A stretch of DNA of 64,000 nt from Campylobacter lari (lineage in GTDB: Bacteria; Campylobacterota; Campylobacteria; Campylobacterales; Campylobacteraceae), in contig NZ_CP011372.1 of NCBI RefSeq assembly GCF_001017575.1, positions 620,001-684,000 on the forward strand, read 5' to 3'. Positions 42,306-51,898 of the stretch are shown here, one piece after another; position 1 is the first letter of the stretch, and every line of letters starts with the position of its first letter. Under the pieces are notes generated by a model. It was given only the letters and a program-made list of their open reading frames with translations, was not told the origin of the DNA and ran no database searches. Both the position numbers and the translations under genes were made by a program.

Positions 42306-43337
42306 TTATAAAAAACTAATTTCTACTTTACGATTATTTTGTCTTTGAGAATCAGACTTATCTTTAGTAGGGTAGGTATCTTTTCCTAAAGATTCTATTT
42401 CTATAACCTCAGTAAAACTAAAGAAATGTTTAGCCACATTCATTGCTCTATTTAGTCCTATCATATAGTTTGCAAAAGTGCTACCTCTATCGTCTGCATA
42501 ACCTTGAATTTTGATTCTTTTGATTATATCTTCTCTTGCTAGGTTTTGATTGATTTTTTCAAGTAAATTTTCATTGCTGTATTCGCTATATCCATTTCTT
42601 TCAAATAAAAATTTCAAATCAGAAATTTTAACATCTACATAATTGTATTTTTTCTTATTTTTAGCAAAAACAATATCTTTATTATATATGCTTAATTTCA
42701 TATTGTCATTTGAAAGCATATCGATAAAAATAGTTAAATTATAATCTTGAGAATTAGCTTTAACAGGATTAATCATTTCTTTTAACATATCAACTCTATA
42801 ATCACTTAAACTTTTTCCATCTAATACATAAACTTTAACAAAATCATCACTCAATCTTGGCTCATATCTGCTAGTTTTGCCTTTTGCAATGTATTCTTGC
42901 ATAGTATTTTTATATTTTGTTGTTTTTTCTTTTTTTACGTTTGTTTGTTTGTTGTTTTCAACCGGAGCTTTTTCTTCTTCTTGGGTTGCTTTAGGTGTGA
43001 TAGTTTCATTTTTAGAAACTTCAGCTATATTTGTTTGGGTTGTTGGCGCAACTTCTTGAGTGCTTGTATTTTCATCTATGGTAGGATTGTTTTGTACTGG
43101 ATTTTCTTCTTTTAAAGGCTCTTGATTTGTTTGTTGTGATTGATAAGTATTATCACTTATATTATTTCTTTCTTGATTGTATTGAGTGCTTGGTGGAGTG
43201 TAGCTTTGATAAGAACTACTTTTTTTATAATCATATACATAAGTATTTGAATTATCTTCAAAATACCACATATAAAAACCAATACTAGCGCCTATTAGCA
43301 CCACAAAAGCTATACTAAAAGCAATAATACTTTTCAT
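42306..43337 (-). CDS. OmpA-C-like domain protein with membrane anchor and Asn/Gln/Thr-rich linker
   Basis: 343 residues: an N-terminal hydrophobic anchor (about 4-25), a low-complexity linker rich in Asn, Gln, Thr and Glu (about 28-145), then a C-terminal OmpA-like peptidoglycan-binding domain (about 180-343). The last 75 residues hold the family pattern KIQGYADDRGS...NYMIGLNRAMNVAKHF and SDSQRQNNRKVEI. It probably links the inner membrane to the cell wall. D88-E-N-T-S92 is a PglB-type glycosylation sequon in the linker. AAAGGATAAAAA precedes the ATG, and a palindrome lies just upstream. Specific function unknown. Confidence 0.78.
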   Translation of the reverse strand: MKSIIAFSIAFVVLIGASIGFYMWYFEDNSNTYVYDYKKSSSYQSYTPPSTQYNQERNNISDNTYQSQQTNQEPLKEENPVQNNPTIDENTSTQEVAPTTQTNIAEVSKNETITPKATQEEEKAPVENNKQTNVKKEKTTKYKNTMQEYIAKGKTSRYEPRLSDDFVKVYVLDGKSLSDYRVDMLKEMINPVKANSQDYNLTIFIDMLSNDNMKLSIYNKDIVFAKNKKKYNYVDVKISDLKFLFERNGYSEYSNENLLEKINQNLAREDIIKRIKIQGYADDRGSTFANYMIGLNRAMNVAKHFFSFTEVIEIESLGKDTYPTKDKSDSQRQNNRKVEISFL

Positions 43338-43352
43338 TTTTTATCCTTTGTG

Positions 43353-43370
43353 AAGTCCTTAAAAGGACTT
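43353..43370. other. Perfect 18-bp palindrome between ppa and the OmpA-like gene
   Basis: AAGTCCTT and AAGGACTT arms meet with a two-base centre (AA). It lies between the ppa stop (43373) and the ribosome binding site of the OmpA-like gene. No T run follows on the minus strand, so it is a poor terminator; it may be a processing stem or an operator. Confidence 0.5.
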
Positions 43371-43372
43371 AA

Positions 43373-43891
43373 TTATTTATAATTTTTAATAGAATTTTCT
43401 AAAATTTCACTTGCTTTTTCAATACCTGCAAATTCTTTTACTTTTACCCATTTGTTTGGTTCAAGCATTTTATATGTTTCAAAGAAATTTTTGATTTTAT
43501 CTAAGCTTGCTTTTGGTAAATCATCTAAACTTTTAATACTATCATATCTTGGGTCAATTTTACTTACAGGAACAGCAAGTAATTTTTCATCCATACCGCT
43601 TTCATCTTCCATTAATAACACCCCTATTAAACGACAAGGAATCACAGCTCCTGCTTGAATAGGGTATTCATTTAAAACTAAAACATCAATAGGATCGCCA
43701 TCATCTGCAAGAGTATTTGGTATAAAACCATAGTTTGCTGGATAAAACATAGCTGAATACATTACACGATCAACCATGATGGCTCCGCTTTCTTTGTCAA
43801 GTTCGTATTTAATGTTTGAACCATAAGGAATTTCAATAACAGCATTAAGTTTGTTTGGTACTTCTCCAACTTTGATTTTGCTAATATCCAT
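43373..43891 (-). CDS. ppa: Inorganic pyrophosphatase, family I
   Basis: Ppa hydrolyses pyrophosphate to drive biosynthesis. The signature D-G-D-P-I-D-V-L-V-L is at about residues 63-72, with IEIPYGSNIKYELDKESG near the N terminus and the catalytic-site lysines and tyrosines (YPANYGFIPNT) around 50-60. 172 residues is normal. Ten bases separate it from adk, with an AAAGGATAAAAAATGG start region. Confidence 0.95.
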   Translation of the reverse strand: MDISKIKVGEVPNKLNAVIEIPYGSNIKYELDKESGAIMVDRVMYSAMFYPANYGFIPNTLADDGDPIDVLVLNEYPIQAGAVIPCRLIGVLLMEDESGMDEKLLAVPVSKIDPRYDSIKSLDDLPKASLDKIKNFFETYKMLEPNKWVKVKEFAGIEKASEILENSIKNYK

Positions 43892-43901
43892 TTTTTATCC
43901 T

Positions 43902-44474
43902 TTATTTTAATAAATCATTAATTAAATTTTTCATATCAGCTACGATAGCTTCAATACTTCTTTCACCATTGATTACATGGTGGATATCTTCTTTGGTATA
44001 AAAATTTATTATTTCTTCTAAAGGCTCTAAATAAACTTTCATTCTATTGTTAAAAACTTCTTCGTTATCATCAGCACCTCTAGCACGCCCTAAAACTCTT
44101 TCTCTAGCAACTTCTTCGCTAACTTTAACTTCTATAACACCTTTTAAATTTACTTCGCTTTGATTTTTTAATACCTTATCAAACTCAAGCATTTGTTCAA
44201 CACTTCTTGGATAGCCATCGATAAGTATTGTGTTAGTTGGTGCATTTTTTAAAGCAGTGATGATAGTATTAACTACTACTTTCAAAGGAACCAAATTTCC
44301 TTTGGAAATAAAACTATCAATAGTCTTTCCAAGCTCACTACCACTAGCAACCTCTGCTCTTAGTAAATCACCTGTAGAATAATGAGTAATGCTTGTATCA
44401 TCTTTAGCTATGATACTTGCATCAGTTGTTTTACCACTACCTGGTGCACCTATGATTAAAAATAATTGTTTCAT
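43902..44474 (-). CDS. adk: Adenylate kinase, short form
   Basis: Adk equilibrates ATP, AMP and ADP. The P-loop GAPGSGKTT is at about residues 8-16, [18 protein letters not shown] binds [15 protein letters not shown] is the second AMP-side motif and [10 protein letters not shown] lies in the short LID region. At 190 residues it lacks the long zinc-type LID of larger Adk proteins. The start overlaps the aspS stop by 4 bases (ATGA). AspS, Adk and Ppa are linked by adenylate and pyrophosphate chemistry. Confidence 0.94.
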   Translation of the reverse strand: MKQLFLIIGAPGSGKTTDASIIAKDDTSITHYSTGDLLRAEVASGSELGKTIDSFISKGNLVPLKVVVNTIITALKNAPTNTILIDGYPRSVEQMLEFDKVLKNQSEVNLKGVIEVKVSEEVARERVLGRARGADDNEEVFNNRMKVYLEPLEEIINFYTKEDIHHVINGERSIEAIVADMKNLINDLLK

Positions 44475-46222
44475 TTAGTATTCTCCCTTAATCTTATACC
44501 TAGTTCTCTCATTTGTTCATTGCTTACTTCGCTTGGAGCTTGAGTCATAAGACATTGCGCTCTTTGTGTTTTAGGAAATGCTATAACTTCTCTAATGCTT
44601 GAAGATTTTGTTAAAAGCATGATAAGTCTATCAAGACCTATTGCTATACCACCATGTGGTGGTGCTCCAAAGCTTAATGCATCAAGTAAGAAGCCAAATT
44701 TCTTTCTTTGTTCTTCTTCATCAATATTTAAAAGTTTAAAGACTTTTTGTTGGATAGGGCTTTTATGAATTCTTATACTACCACCGCCTAGTTCTACACC
44801 ATTTAACACCACATCATGTGCAATAGAATTAATCTCTTCTAAGTCTTGCTCATCAATATTTTTTGGCATAGTAAATGGATGGTGCATTGCAGAATAGCTT
44901 CCATCATCATTTTGCTCAAACATAGGAAAATCAATAACCCATAAGAATTCTAACTTATCCTCATCAATGATTTTCATTTCTTCAGCAAGGAATAATCTAA
45001 ATCTACCCATATAATCAAGCACAGTTTTTTTAGCTCCTGCGCCAAAAAATACTACATCTCCAACTTCTAATTCGCATCTTTGAATTAAAGCATTCAAATC
45101 CTCTTCATTAAAGAATTTGCAAAGTGGACCCTTAGGACCATCTTCTTTCATTTGTATAAATGCAAGCCCTGCTGCTCCAAATTTACGCACAAATTCTTCA
45201 AATCTTTGCATTTGGCGTTTAGAAAAAATCGTATCGCCTTTTCGAACTCTTAAAGCCTTAATGCGATTTTTCTTTGTATCTTTTGCAATATTTGCAAAAA
45301 TTTCGTTATTTGATTTTGCAAAAATATCAATCACATCAATAAATTTCATATCAAATCTTAAATCAGGCTTATCAGAGCCATAATTTTCCATAGCTTCTTT
45401 ATAACTCATTTGTCTAAAAGGTATGCTAATTTCTTTTCCGCAAGCTTTGAAAATATCTTTGAGTAAATTTTCTGCCATGGCTATGATATCTTTTTGCTCA
45501 CAAAAACTCATTTCTATGTCTATTTGAGTAAATTCAGGTTGGCGATCCGCTCTTAAATCTTCATCTCTAAAACATTTTGCAATTTGAAAATATCTATCAA
45601 ATCCTGAACACATTAAAAGTTGTTTGAAAAGTTGAGGACTTTGAGGTAGGGCATAAAATTCACCTTGATGTACGCGTGATGGTACTAAATAATCTCTTGC
45701 ACCTTCTGGAGTGGCTTTAGTTAAAATAGGGGTTTCAACTTCTAAAAATCCCATGCTTGATAAAGAATTTCTTGCTGCTATACAAGCAGTTGATCTTAGA
45801 GCAAAATTATCATAAAGTTTTTTACTCCTTAAATCTAAAAATCTATATTTTAATCTTAATTCTTCATTTACGCTTTCATCGCCTATAGCAAAAGGCACTA
45901 CAGCGCTTTCATTTTCAATAGTAAGTTTGTTTATAACTACTTCTATTTCTCCGGTTTTTAATTTTGGATTTACAAGTCCTTCACCGCGCGGGCGAATTTT
46001 TCCTTGTGCTATTAAAACGTATTCGTTTCTTACTGATGAAGCTATATTATGCGCTTCTTGATTATCTGCAGGATCGCATACTAATTGTATAAGTCCGCTA
46101 CGATCTCTAAGATCGATAAAAATTACACCTCCATGATCGCGGTAAGAATTTACCCAACCACATAATGTTACTTCCGCGCCAACATTTTGTATGTTAAGCT
46201 CTGTATTATAATGAGTTCTCAA
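44471..46222 (-). CDS. aspS: Aspartyl-tRNA synthetase (bacterial type, probably non-discriminating)
   Basis: Class II synthetase of 583 residues: an N-terminal OB-fold anticodon domain (about 1-105, [22 protein letters not shown]), catalytic motifs with [25 protein letters not shown] and [23 protein letters not shown], a GAD insertion (about 285-410) and the C-terminal [15 protein letters not shown]. The start is TTG at 46222; no ATG fits. Campylobacter and Helicobacter lack AsnRS and use amidation, so AspRS usually also charges tRNA-Asn; this is family knowledge, not seen here. Confidence 0.95.
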   Translation of the reverse strand: MRTHYNTELNIQNVGAEVTLCGWVNSYRDHGGVIFIDLRDRSGLIQLVCDPADNQEAHNIASSVRNEYVLIAQGKIRPRGEGLVNPKLKTGEIEVVINKLTIENESAVVPFAIGDESVNEELRLKYRFLDLRSKKLYDNFALRSTACIAARNSLSSMGFLEVETPILTKATPEGARDYLVPSRVHQGEFYALPQSPQLFKQLLMCSGFDRYFQIAKCFRDEDLRADRQPEFTQIDIEMSFCEQKDIIAMAENLLKDIFKACGKEISIPFRQMSYKEAMENYGSDKPDLRFDMKFIDVIDIFAKSNNEIFANIAKDTKKNRIKALRVRKGDTIFSKRQMQRFEEFVRKFGAAGLAFIQMKEDGPKGPLCKFFNEEDLNALIQRCELEVGDVVFFGAGAKKTVLDYMGRFRLFLAEEMKIIDEDKLEFLWVIDFPMFEQNDDGSYSAMHHPFTMPKNIDEQDLEEINSIAHDVVLNGVELGGGSIRIHKSPIQQKVFKLLNIDEEEQRKKFGFLLDALSFGAPPHGGIAIGLDRLIMLLTKSSSIREVIAFPKTQRAQCLMTQAPSEVSNEQMRELGIRLRENTK

Positions 46223-46257
46223 AATTTTTCCTTAGCTTAATTTTGTTCAATTTTGTT

Positions 46258-46263
46258 ATTATA
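46258..46263 (-). promoter_or_regulatory. -10 box for aspS
   Basis: TATAAT on the minus strand, 35 bp before the aspS TTG start, in the 85-bp divergent gap with nadK. AAGGAAAAA lies between it and the start. Confidence 0.5.
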
Positions 46264-46292
46264 GTATTTTATTCTTTTGCTTAGCTAAGTTT

Positions 46293-46301
46293 TGTTATAA
46301 T
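46293..46301 (+). promoter_or_regulatory. Extended -10 promoter of nadK, placing +1 at the start codon
   Basis: TGTTATAAT is a consensus extended -10 element (TG-N-TATAAT). The hexamer ends at 46301 and the nadK ATG is at 46308, so a start about 7 bases downstream coincides with the A of the ATG. The bases between are all T and no Shine-Dalgarno sequence is present. Confidence 0.65.
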
Positions 46302-46307
46302 TTTTTT

Positions 46308-47138
46308 ATGAAAAAATGTATAAATATAGAAAAAATTCAAAAAATAGGTTTGTTTTGTAGGTTAAACACAAATTTAAATGAGCAAATTGATTTTTTAAGA
46401 GCAATTTTTTTGCAAAAAAATATAGAGCTTGTGTTGCTAGAGCAAGAAAAAATTAATCTAAAAGCTTTACAAGAATTGGATTTTTTGATTTCTCTAGGTG
46501 GAGATGGTACGCTTTTATCTTTATGCAGACAAGTTTATCAAGCTAAAAAGCCTATTTTGGGTATAAATGCAGGAAACTTAGGTTTTTTAACAGCTCTTTC
46601 TTTTAATGAGGTAGAAAGTTTTTTTAAAGATTTTTTTAAAAGTGATTTTAAAATAGAAAAAGCCAAAATGCTTCAAATAACGCTTTGTAAAAAAAATAAA
46701 ATCATTAAAAAATTTGCTTTTAATGACGCAGTTTTTTCGCGTGATAATGCTTTGATGGCAAATGTGGAAGTTTTCTTTGAAAATAAACTTTTTAATGCTT
46801 ATTATGGAGATGGTTTGATTATAGCTAGTTCAAGTGGTTCAACTGCTTATAATATTAGCGCAGGTGGGCCTATAGTGCATCCTTGGAGTGAAATTTTTGT
46901 TTTAACGCCAGTTTGTTCTCATTCTTTAACCCAAAGACCTATAGTTTTGCCTTATGGATTTGAGCTTGAATTAAAAGTTGAGCATTGTTTACTGTATTTA
47001 GATGGACAAGAAGTGATTGATCCTAAAGAATATGATAAAATTCTTATAGGACTTAGTAAAAAAGAACTTAGTTTTATACATAAAAAAGATAGAGATTATT
47101 TCCAAGTTTTAAAAGAAAAGTTAAATTGGGGTAAGTGA
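46308..47138 (+). CDS. nadK: NAD kinase
   Basis: NadK phosphorylates NAD to NADP. The catalytic GGDGT motif is at residues 64-68, FNDAVFSRD near 145 supplies the conserved Asn-Asp pair, and the glycine-rich [19 protein letters not shown] at about 178-196 is the NAD-site signature. 276 residues is normal. There is no ribosome binding site and an extended -10 box lies seven bases before the ATG, so the mRNA is probably leaderless. The end meets recN (TGATG). Confidence 0.94.
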   Translation: MKKCINIEKIQKIGLFCRLNTNLNEQIDFLRAIFLQKNIELVLLEQEKINLKALQELDFLISLGGDGTLLSLCRQVYQAKKPILGINAGNLGFLTALSFNEVESFFKDFFKSDFKIEKAKMLQITLCKKNKIIKKFAFNDAVFSRDNALMANVEVFFENKLFNAYYGDGLIIASSSGSTAYNISAGGPIVHPWSEIFVLTPVCSHSLTQRPIVLPYGFELELKVEHCLLYLDGQEVIDPKEYDKILIGLSKKELSFIHKKDRDYFQVLKEKLNWGK

Positions 47139-48652
47139 TGATAGAAAGTATTTTGATTAAAGAAAATTTAGGTTTTAAACAAGCAAAATTAGACTTAGAA
47201 GCTGGACTTACTGTCTTTACTGGCTTAAGTGGTGCTGGAAAGTCTGTACTTTTTAAGGCTATTTTAGCAGCATTTGCTCTAAGTGAGAGTGAAGCAAAGA
47301 TGGTGGAAGTTTTATTAAACGATGAGCTTGAATTAGATGAGTTTGGTATTGAAAATGAAGAATTAAATGTATTTAAACTTTTAAAAGATAAAAGCTCGCG
47401 TTATTTTATCAATAATCAACTTATTTCAAAAAAGAATTTAGCCTTGCTTTCTAAGAAATTTGTAAAATATCTTTCAGCTAAGGATAATAATGAGTTCTCA
47501 AATGAAAGATTTTTAAACTTACTTGATTTTATGCAATCAAAAGAAGATAAGAAATTTCAAGATTTTTTAAATGAATATAAAAATATTTATAAAGAATATA
47601 TGGAAAATAAAGCTAAATTAGAAAAAATTCAAGAAGAAGAAAAAAAGGTAGGAGAATTAAAAGAATTTACTAGCTTTGAAATACAAAAAATCCAAAGCAT
47701 TAATCCAAAAATTGGCGAATTTGATGAATTAATGAGTTTTAAAAAAAGACTTTCTAAAAAAGACAAAATCGATGCAGCTTGGAATAGGGCAAGTAGAATT
47801 TTTGAGTTAGAATCGGCAGTGGTTGAAGCTTTGCAAATTAGTGATGTTGATAGTTCATTTTTTTCAGAGTGTTTAAATGAACTAAGGGTAGTGTGGGAAA
47901 ATCAAAGTTTTGATGATTTTGATTTTGATATAGAAGAAGTGCTTGATAGGATAGAAAAACTTTCTTCTTTGATTTCAAAATATGGAAGCATAGAAGAAGC
48001 TTTAGAAGCTTTAGAGAAGAAAAAAGCAGAATTAGCTCATTATGAAAATTTAAGTTTTGAAAAAAAGGAATTAGAAGAAAAAGTACAAAATGCTAAAATG
48101 CTTTTAGATGAGAAAAGCCAAAAATTAAGTACTTTGCGTAAAAAAAGATTAAAAGAGCTTGAAAAATTACTTAATTTTTATCTTGAAAAACTTTATATGA
48201 AAGAAGTTAAATTAGAGCTTAAAGATTGCGCTTTAAGTATTTTGGGTAAAGATGAGGTGAGTTTAAATATCAATGAAGCTAGTTTGAAAAATTTAAGCTC
48301 AGGTGAGATAAACCGTTTAAGACTTTCTTTTATTGCAACTGAATGTAATGTTACCAATAAAGCTAGTGGGATAATATTTTTAGATGAAATTGATGCAAAT
48401 TTAAGCGGCAAAGAAGCAATGAGTATAGCTGAAGTTTTAAAAGAGCTTGCTAAGTTTTATCAAATTTTTGCAATTTCGCATTTACCGCAACTTTCATCAA
48501 AAGCAAGTAACCATTTTTTAGTAGAAAAAATAGAAAATGAAAGTAGGGTAAGAAAAATAGAAAAAGAAGAAAGAGTGAGAGAGCTTGCTAGAATGGTAAG
48601 TGGGGAAAATATCACACAAGAGGCTTTAGAATTTACTAGAACTTTACTTTAA
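47138..48652 (+). CDS. recN: DNA repair protein RecN (SMC-like ATPase)
   Basis: RecN is an SMC-like protein active in double-strand break repair. Walker A GLSGAGKS lies at about residues 29-36, coiled-coil arms at about 145-200 and 275-350, and the ABC-type signature [14 protein letters not shown] and Walker [17 protein letters not shown] in the C-terminal head. It is about 50 residues shorter than E. coli RecN, mostly in the arms. GTG 47135 also opens the frame; ATG 47138 overlaps the nadK stop as TGATG and is preferred. Confidence 0.92.
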   Translation: MIESILIKENLGFKQAKLDLEAGLTVFTGLSGAGKSVLFKAILAAFALSESEAKMVEVLLNDELELDEFGIENEELNVFKLLKDKSSRYFINNQLISKKNLALLSKKFVKYLSAKDNNEFSNERFLNLLDFMQSKEDKKFQDFLNEYKNIYKEYMENKAKLEKIQEEEKKVGELKEFTSFEIQKIQSINPKIGEFDELMSFKKRLSKKDKIDAAWNRASRIFELESAVVEALQISDVDSSFFSECLNELRVVWENQSFDDFDFDIEEVLDRIEKLSSLISKYGSIEEALEALEKKKAELAHYENLSFEKKELEEKVQNAKMLLDEKSQKLSTLRKKRLKELEKLLNFYLEKLYMKEVKLELKDCALSILGKDEVSLNINEASLKNLSSGEINRLRLSFIATECNVTNKASGIIFLDEIDANLSGKEAMSIAEVLKELAKFYQIFAISHLPQLSSKASNHFLVEKIENESRVRKIEKEERVRELARMVSGENITQEALEFTRTLL

Positions 48653-48675
48653 AAACAAAAAGTAAATTTTCTATA

Positions 48676-48684
48676 TGATATAAT
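48676..48684 (+). promoter_or_regulatory. Extended -10 promoter of cbrR
   Basis: TGATATAAT (TG-N-TATAAT) lies 31 bp before the cbrR ATG in the 62-bp gap after recN, followed by an AAAGAGAG ribosome binding site. It suggests separate transcription of the regulator from recN. Confidence 0.65.
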
Positions 48685-48714
48685 AATAGTTTTAAATTAC
48701 AAAGAGAGTTGGCT

Positions 48715-49959
48715 ATGGAAGAAAAAATTTTAATTATTGATGATAATAAAATGCTTACAAAGCTTTTAGCAAAAAAAGTAGAGAATACTTTAGGTCTAAA
48801 AGTGGATGTTGCCTTTGATATGAATAGCGCTAAAGAATTAGTAAAAAATGATTATTTTATGGCTTTTGTGGATCTTTGTTTGCCAGATGCTCCTAATGGA
48901 GAAGTGGTGGATGTGGTTTTAGAAAAAAATATTCCTGCTATAGTGCTTACTGGAAGCAGTGATGGTCAAACACGTAAAAAATTTATGGAAAAAGATATTA
49001 TAGGTTATATTCAAAAAGATAGCGAAAGCTGTATTGATGAAATGCTAAGCTCCATTAGAATGCTTCAAAAAAATAATAAAACTAAAATTATTTTAGCAAT
49101 TGCTAATGTAACTTTACGTGCGGAAATGAAAAAAAATCTTAATAATCAGCTTTTTAATGTTTTAGCAGCAGCACATGGAGAAGAGGCGCTAAATTATCTA
49201 AGTGATAATCCTGATACAAAATTAGTAATTTGTGATGCAACTATGCCTGTAATTAATGGGGAAGATTTGCTTGTAGAAATTCGCTCAAAATACTCTAAAA
49301 TAGAACTTGGTGTGATTATGGTTGGAGATAAAGATGATGCGCTAGAGGCAAGAGCTTTTAGGAAAGGTGTGAATGATTATGTGATTAGACCTTTCCAAAA
49401 AGAATCACTTAATTGTAGAGTGAATAATTGTTTAGATTATATGCAAAAATGTGTTTTACTTGATGAATACAGTTTGGGTAAAGATTTGCTAACAGGTCTT
49501 GATGATTATGCAAATTTTGAAAAAAGATTTTTAGATTATTTAGAAGATATGCAAGAAAATGAAGAAATGGCTTTGGCATTAATTGATATTGATAATCTTG
49601 CAACAATCAATTATGAGTTAAGCTATGATTGCGGTGATGGAGTGATAAAACACACTGCTAAAAAAATCAAAGATCAAATTCGTGGTATGGATTTAGCAAC
49701 TAGAATTGAAGATGGTAAATTTTACGTACTTTTAAAAAATACAGATAATAAAGAAGCATTGAAAGCTTTTTCAAATATAAGAGTAAATATTGCCAAAGAA
49801 AGTGTCTTAATAGCTCTAGATGAAGTAGATTATAGTGTTTCTGTTGGGGTTGCTTTTGGAATTAAAACAAGTCAAATGCAAGATTTGCTTAATAATGCTC
49901 AAAAGGCACTAGATTTAGCTAAGGCTAATGGTAAAAATAGGGTAGAGGTATGTTTTTAG
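48715..49959 (+). CDS. cbrR: Dual-receiver response regulator with degenerate GGDEF domain (CbrR-like)
   Basis: 414 residues in three domains. The first receiver has acidic D9-D10 and phosphate-accepting D53 (FVDLCLP); the second has the acceptor at about D174 (VICDATMPV). The C-terminal third (about 245-414) has the GGDEF fold (ALIDIDNLATINYELSYDCGDGVI, later LDLAKANGKNRVEV), but the signature loop reads RIEDGKF instead of GGDEF, so diguanylate cyclase activity is doubtful. In C. jejuni the matching gene, next to recN and tatD, is CbrR, needed for bile resistance. The frame extends to a TTG at 48709; ATG 48715 is preferred. Confidence 0.85.
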   Translation: MEEKILIIDDNKMLTKLLAKKVENTLGLKVDVAFDMNSAKELVKNDYFMAFVDLCLPDAPNGEVVDVVLEKNIPAIVLTGSSDGQTRKKFMEKDIIGYIQKDSESCIDEMLSSIRMLQKNNKTKIILAIANVTLRAEMKKNLNNQLFNVLAAAHGEEALNYLSDNPDTKLVICDATMPVINGEDLLVEIRSKYSKIELGVIMVGDKDDALEARAFRKGVNDYVIRPFQKESLNCRVNNCLDYMQKCVLLDEYSLGKDLLTGLDDYANFEKRFLDYLEDMQENEEMALALIDIDNLATINYELSYDCGDGVIKHTAKKIKDQIRGMDLATRIEDGKFYVLLKNTDNKEALKAFSNIRVNIAKESVLIALDEVDYSVSVGVAFGIKTSQMQDLLNNAQKALDLAKANGKNRVEVCF

Positions 49960-50747
49960 ATTGTGATTTTAATGAAAAAATCATAGATACACATTGTCAT
50001 CTAGATAGTCAAGCTTATTTTGGATATTTAGATGAAATGTTAAATCATGCCTTTGCTAATGGAGTAGATAAAATCATCATACCTGGTGCAGATATAAAAG
50101 ATTTGCCAAGAGCAAGAGAAATTGCGCATAATTATAAAAATGTGTATTTTTCTTGTGGGGTACATCCTTATGATATAGATGATTTTGATTTAGATATTTT
50201 AAAAGAATTTATAAATGATAAAAAATGTGTTGCAGTGGGTGAGTGTGGGCTTGATTATTATCGTTTAAAGGCTGATGAAGATGAAATAAAAGCAAAACAA
50301 AAAGAAGTTTTTATAGCTCAAATTCAACTAGCTATTGAATATAAAAAGCCTTTGATTGTGCATGTGCGTGAGGCTAATGAAGATAGTTTTAATATTTTAA
50401 AAACATATGCAAAGGATTTACAAGGTGGTGTTTTGCATTGTTTTAATGCTAGTGAGCTTTTACTTCAGTTAGCAGATAATGGTTTTTATTTTGGTATAGG
50501 TGGGGTTTTAACTTTTAAAAATGCAAAAAAACTAGTAGAAATTTTACCTAAAATTCCAAAAGATAAGCTTGTTTTAGAAACAGATGGGCCTTATTTAACT
50601 CCAGAACCACATCGTGGCAAGGTAAATGATCCTATTTTGACGCATTTTGTAGCTCAAAAAATGGCCGAACTTTTAAATTTATCAAAAAATGAAATAATAA
50701 AACTTACTAATTTTAACGCTAATCGTTTGTTTTTCCAAGGTTTATAA
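49950..50747 (+). CDS. tatD: TatD-family metal-dependent hydrolase (DNase)
   Basis: A 265-residue TIM-barrel hydrolase. Metal ligands appear in IDTHCHLD (about 12-19), GECGLDYY (about 91-98), PLIVHVREA and the LETDGPYLTPEPHRG motif near residue 210. TatD proteins are 3'-5' exonucleases acting on DNA and are not part of the Tat export machinery despite the name. It overlaps cbrR by 10 bases and meets mltD with a one-base overlap (TAATG). Confidence 0.93.
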   Translation: MFLDCDFNEKIIDTHCHLDSQAYFGYLDEMLNHAFANGVDKIIIPGADIKDLPRAREIAHNYKNVYFSCGVHPYDIDDFDLDILKEFINDKKCVAVGECGLDYYRLKADEDEIKAKQKEVFIAQIQLAIEYKKPLIVHVREANEDSFNILKTYAKDLQGGVLHCFNASELLLQLADNGFYFGIGGVLTFKNAKKLVEILPKIPKDKLVLETDGPYLTPEPHRGKVNDPILTHFVAQKMAELLNLSKNEIIKLTNFNANRLFFQGL

Positions 50748-51898
50748 TGAAAAAAAGCTTTTTGTTTTTTATTTTAGTATTATTATGTTTAAATGCTAAG
50801 GCCTTACAATTTACTCCAGAGCATTACACACAGCAGGCACAAATCTTAAGAAATTTAGATATAGAAGCAAGTTATCTTAGTGATATGATTTTTTTAGAAT
50901 TTAAAGAATCTTCCATGGATATGCATTCTAAAACTTTAGTAGATACGATGAGGGAATTTTATAAAATCACCCCGATTATCCGCAAAATATTAGAAAAAGA
51001 AAATATTCCTCAAGAATTTTTGTATTTAGCGATTGTAGAATCTGGTTTAAAAATTCATAGTATTTCAAGAACTAAAGCAGTAGGTGTTTGGCAATTTATG
51101 AAACCAACCGCACAAACTTTGGGTTTAAGGATAGATCCTTATGTAGATGAGAGAAAAGATTTGGTAAAATCAACTTATGCAGCTATTGCTTATTTAAAAC
51201 AATTAAAAGAGCAGTTTGGAAAATGGTATTTGGCTATTTTAGCTTATAATTGTGGTGATGGTAAATTACGTCAAGCTATAAAAAAAGCAAAAAGTGATGA
51301 TTTGAGGGTTTTACTTGATCCTGATAAAAAATACTTGCCATTAGAAACTAGGATTTTTATTAGAAAAATTCTTACTATGGCATTTTTGGCTAATAATAAT
51401 GATTTTTTAATTTCTCAAGATAGCGCCTTGCTTAATTATGCTCTATCAAGTGAAGTTAAAAAAATCTCAGTTCCCCCAAGTGTTTCTTTAAGAGAGCTTG
51501 CTAAAGTAGCTAAAATGTCTTATAATGAATTTAAACGTTATAATCCACATTTTAATTATGACTTTACTCCACCTGATAAAAAAGATTATTATATGTACAT
51601 TCCTTTAAGTAAAAGCGTAGCGGTAGAAAAGGCATTAGAGAATGTAAAATTAGCTAAGGTGGATACAACCATTCCGCATACAAAAATTTATATAGTAAAA
51701 GAGGGTGATAGCCTTTATACTATTGCAAGAAAACATAAAATAAGTGTTGAAAGCATTAAAGAATATAATAAAATCAAAGGAAATTTAATCAATATCAATC
51801 AAAAACTTGTGTTAAAAATTAAGGAGAATAATAATGCAAAAATCAAAACAACTCAAAAAATATCAAAAAACTCTCATACAAAAGTCGTTAGTCGTTAG
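50747..51898 (+). CDS. mltD: Membrane-bound/periplasmic lytic transglycosylase MltD-like with LysM domain
   Basis: A signal peptide (about 1-19, LLCLNAKA) precedes an SLT transglycosylase domain (about 80-215): FLYLAIVESGL gives the catalytic glutamate, followed by AVGVWQFMKPTA and LAILAYNCGDGKLRQA. A C-terminal LysM domain (about 305-355, YIVKEGDSLYTIARKHKI) binds peptidoglycan; part of a second lies at about 240-275. It cuts glycan strands non-hydrolytically. The last 65 bases overlap rlpA, so its basic C-terminal tail (KISKNSHTKVVSR) shares DNA with the RlpA signal peptide. Confidence 0.9.
   Translation: MKKSFLFFILVLLCLNAKALQFTPEHYTQQAQILRNLDIEASYLSDMIFLEFKESSMDMHSKTLVDTMREFYKITPIIRKILEKENIPQEFLYLAIVESGLKIHSISRTKAVGVWQFMKPTAQTLGLRIDPYVDERKDLVKSTYAAIAYLKQLKEQFGKWYLAILAYNCGDGKLRQAIKKAKSDDLRVLLDPDKKYLPLETRIFIRKILTMAFLANNNDFLISQDSALLNYALSSEVKKISVPPSVSLRELAKVAKMSYNEFKRYNPHFNYDFTPPDKKDYYMYIPLSKSVAVEKALENVKLAKVDTTIPHTKIYIVKEGDSLYTIARKHKISVESIKEYNKIKGNLININQKLVLKIKENNNAKIKTTQKISKNSHTKVVSR

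Noticed and set aside
42877-43115. Plus-strand hydrophobic frames opposite the OmpA-like gene
   Set aside because: Complement of a Lys/Glu/Asn/Thr-rich linker gives Phe/Leu/Cys-rich products that imitate membrane proteins.
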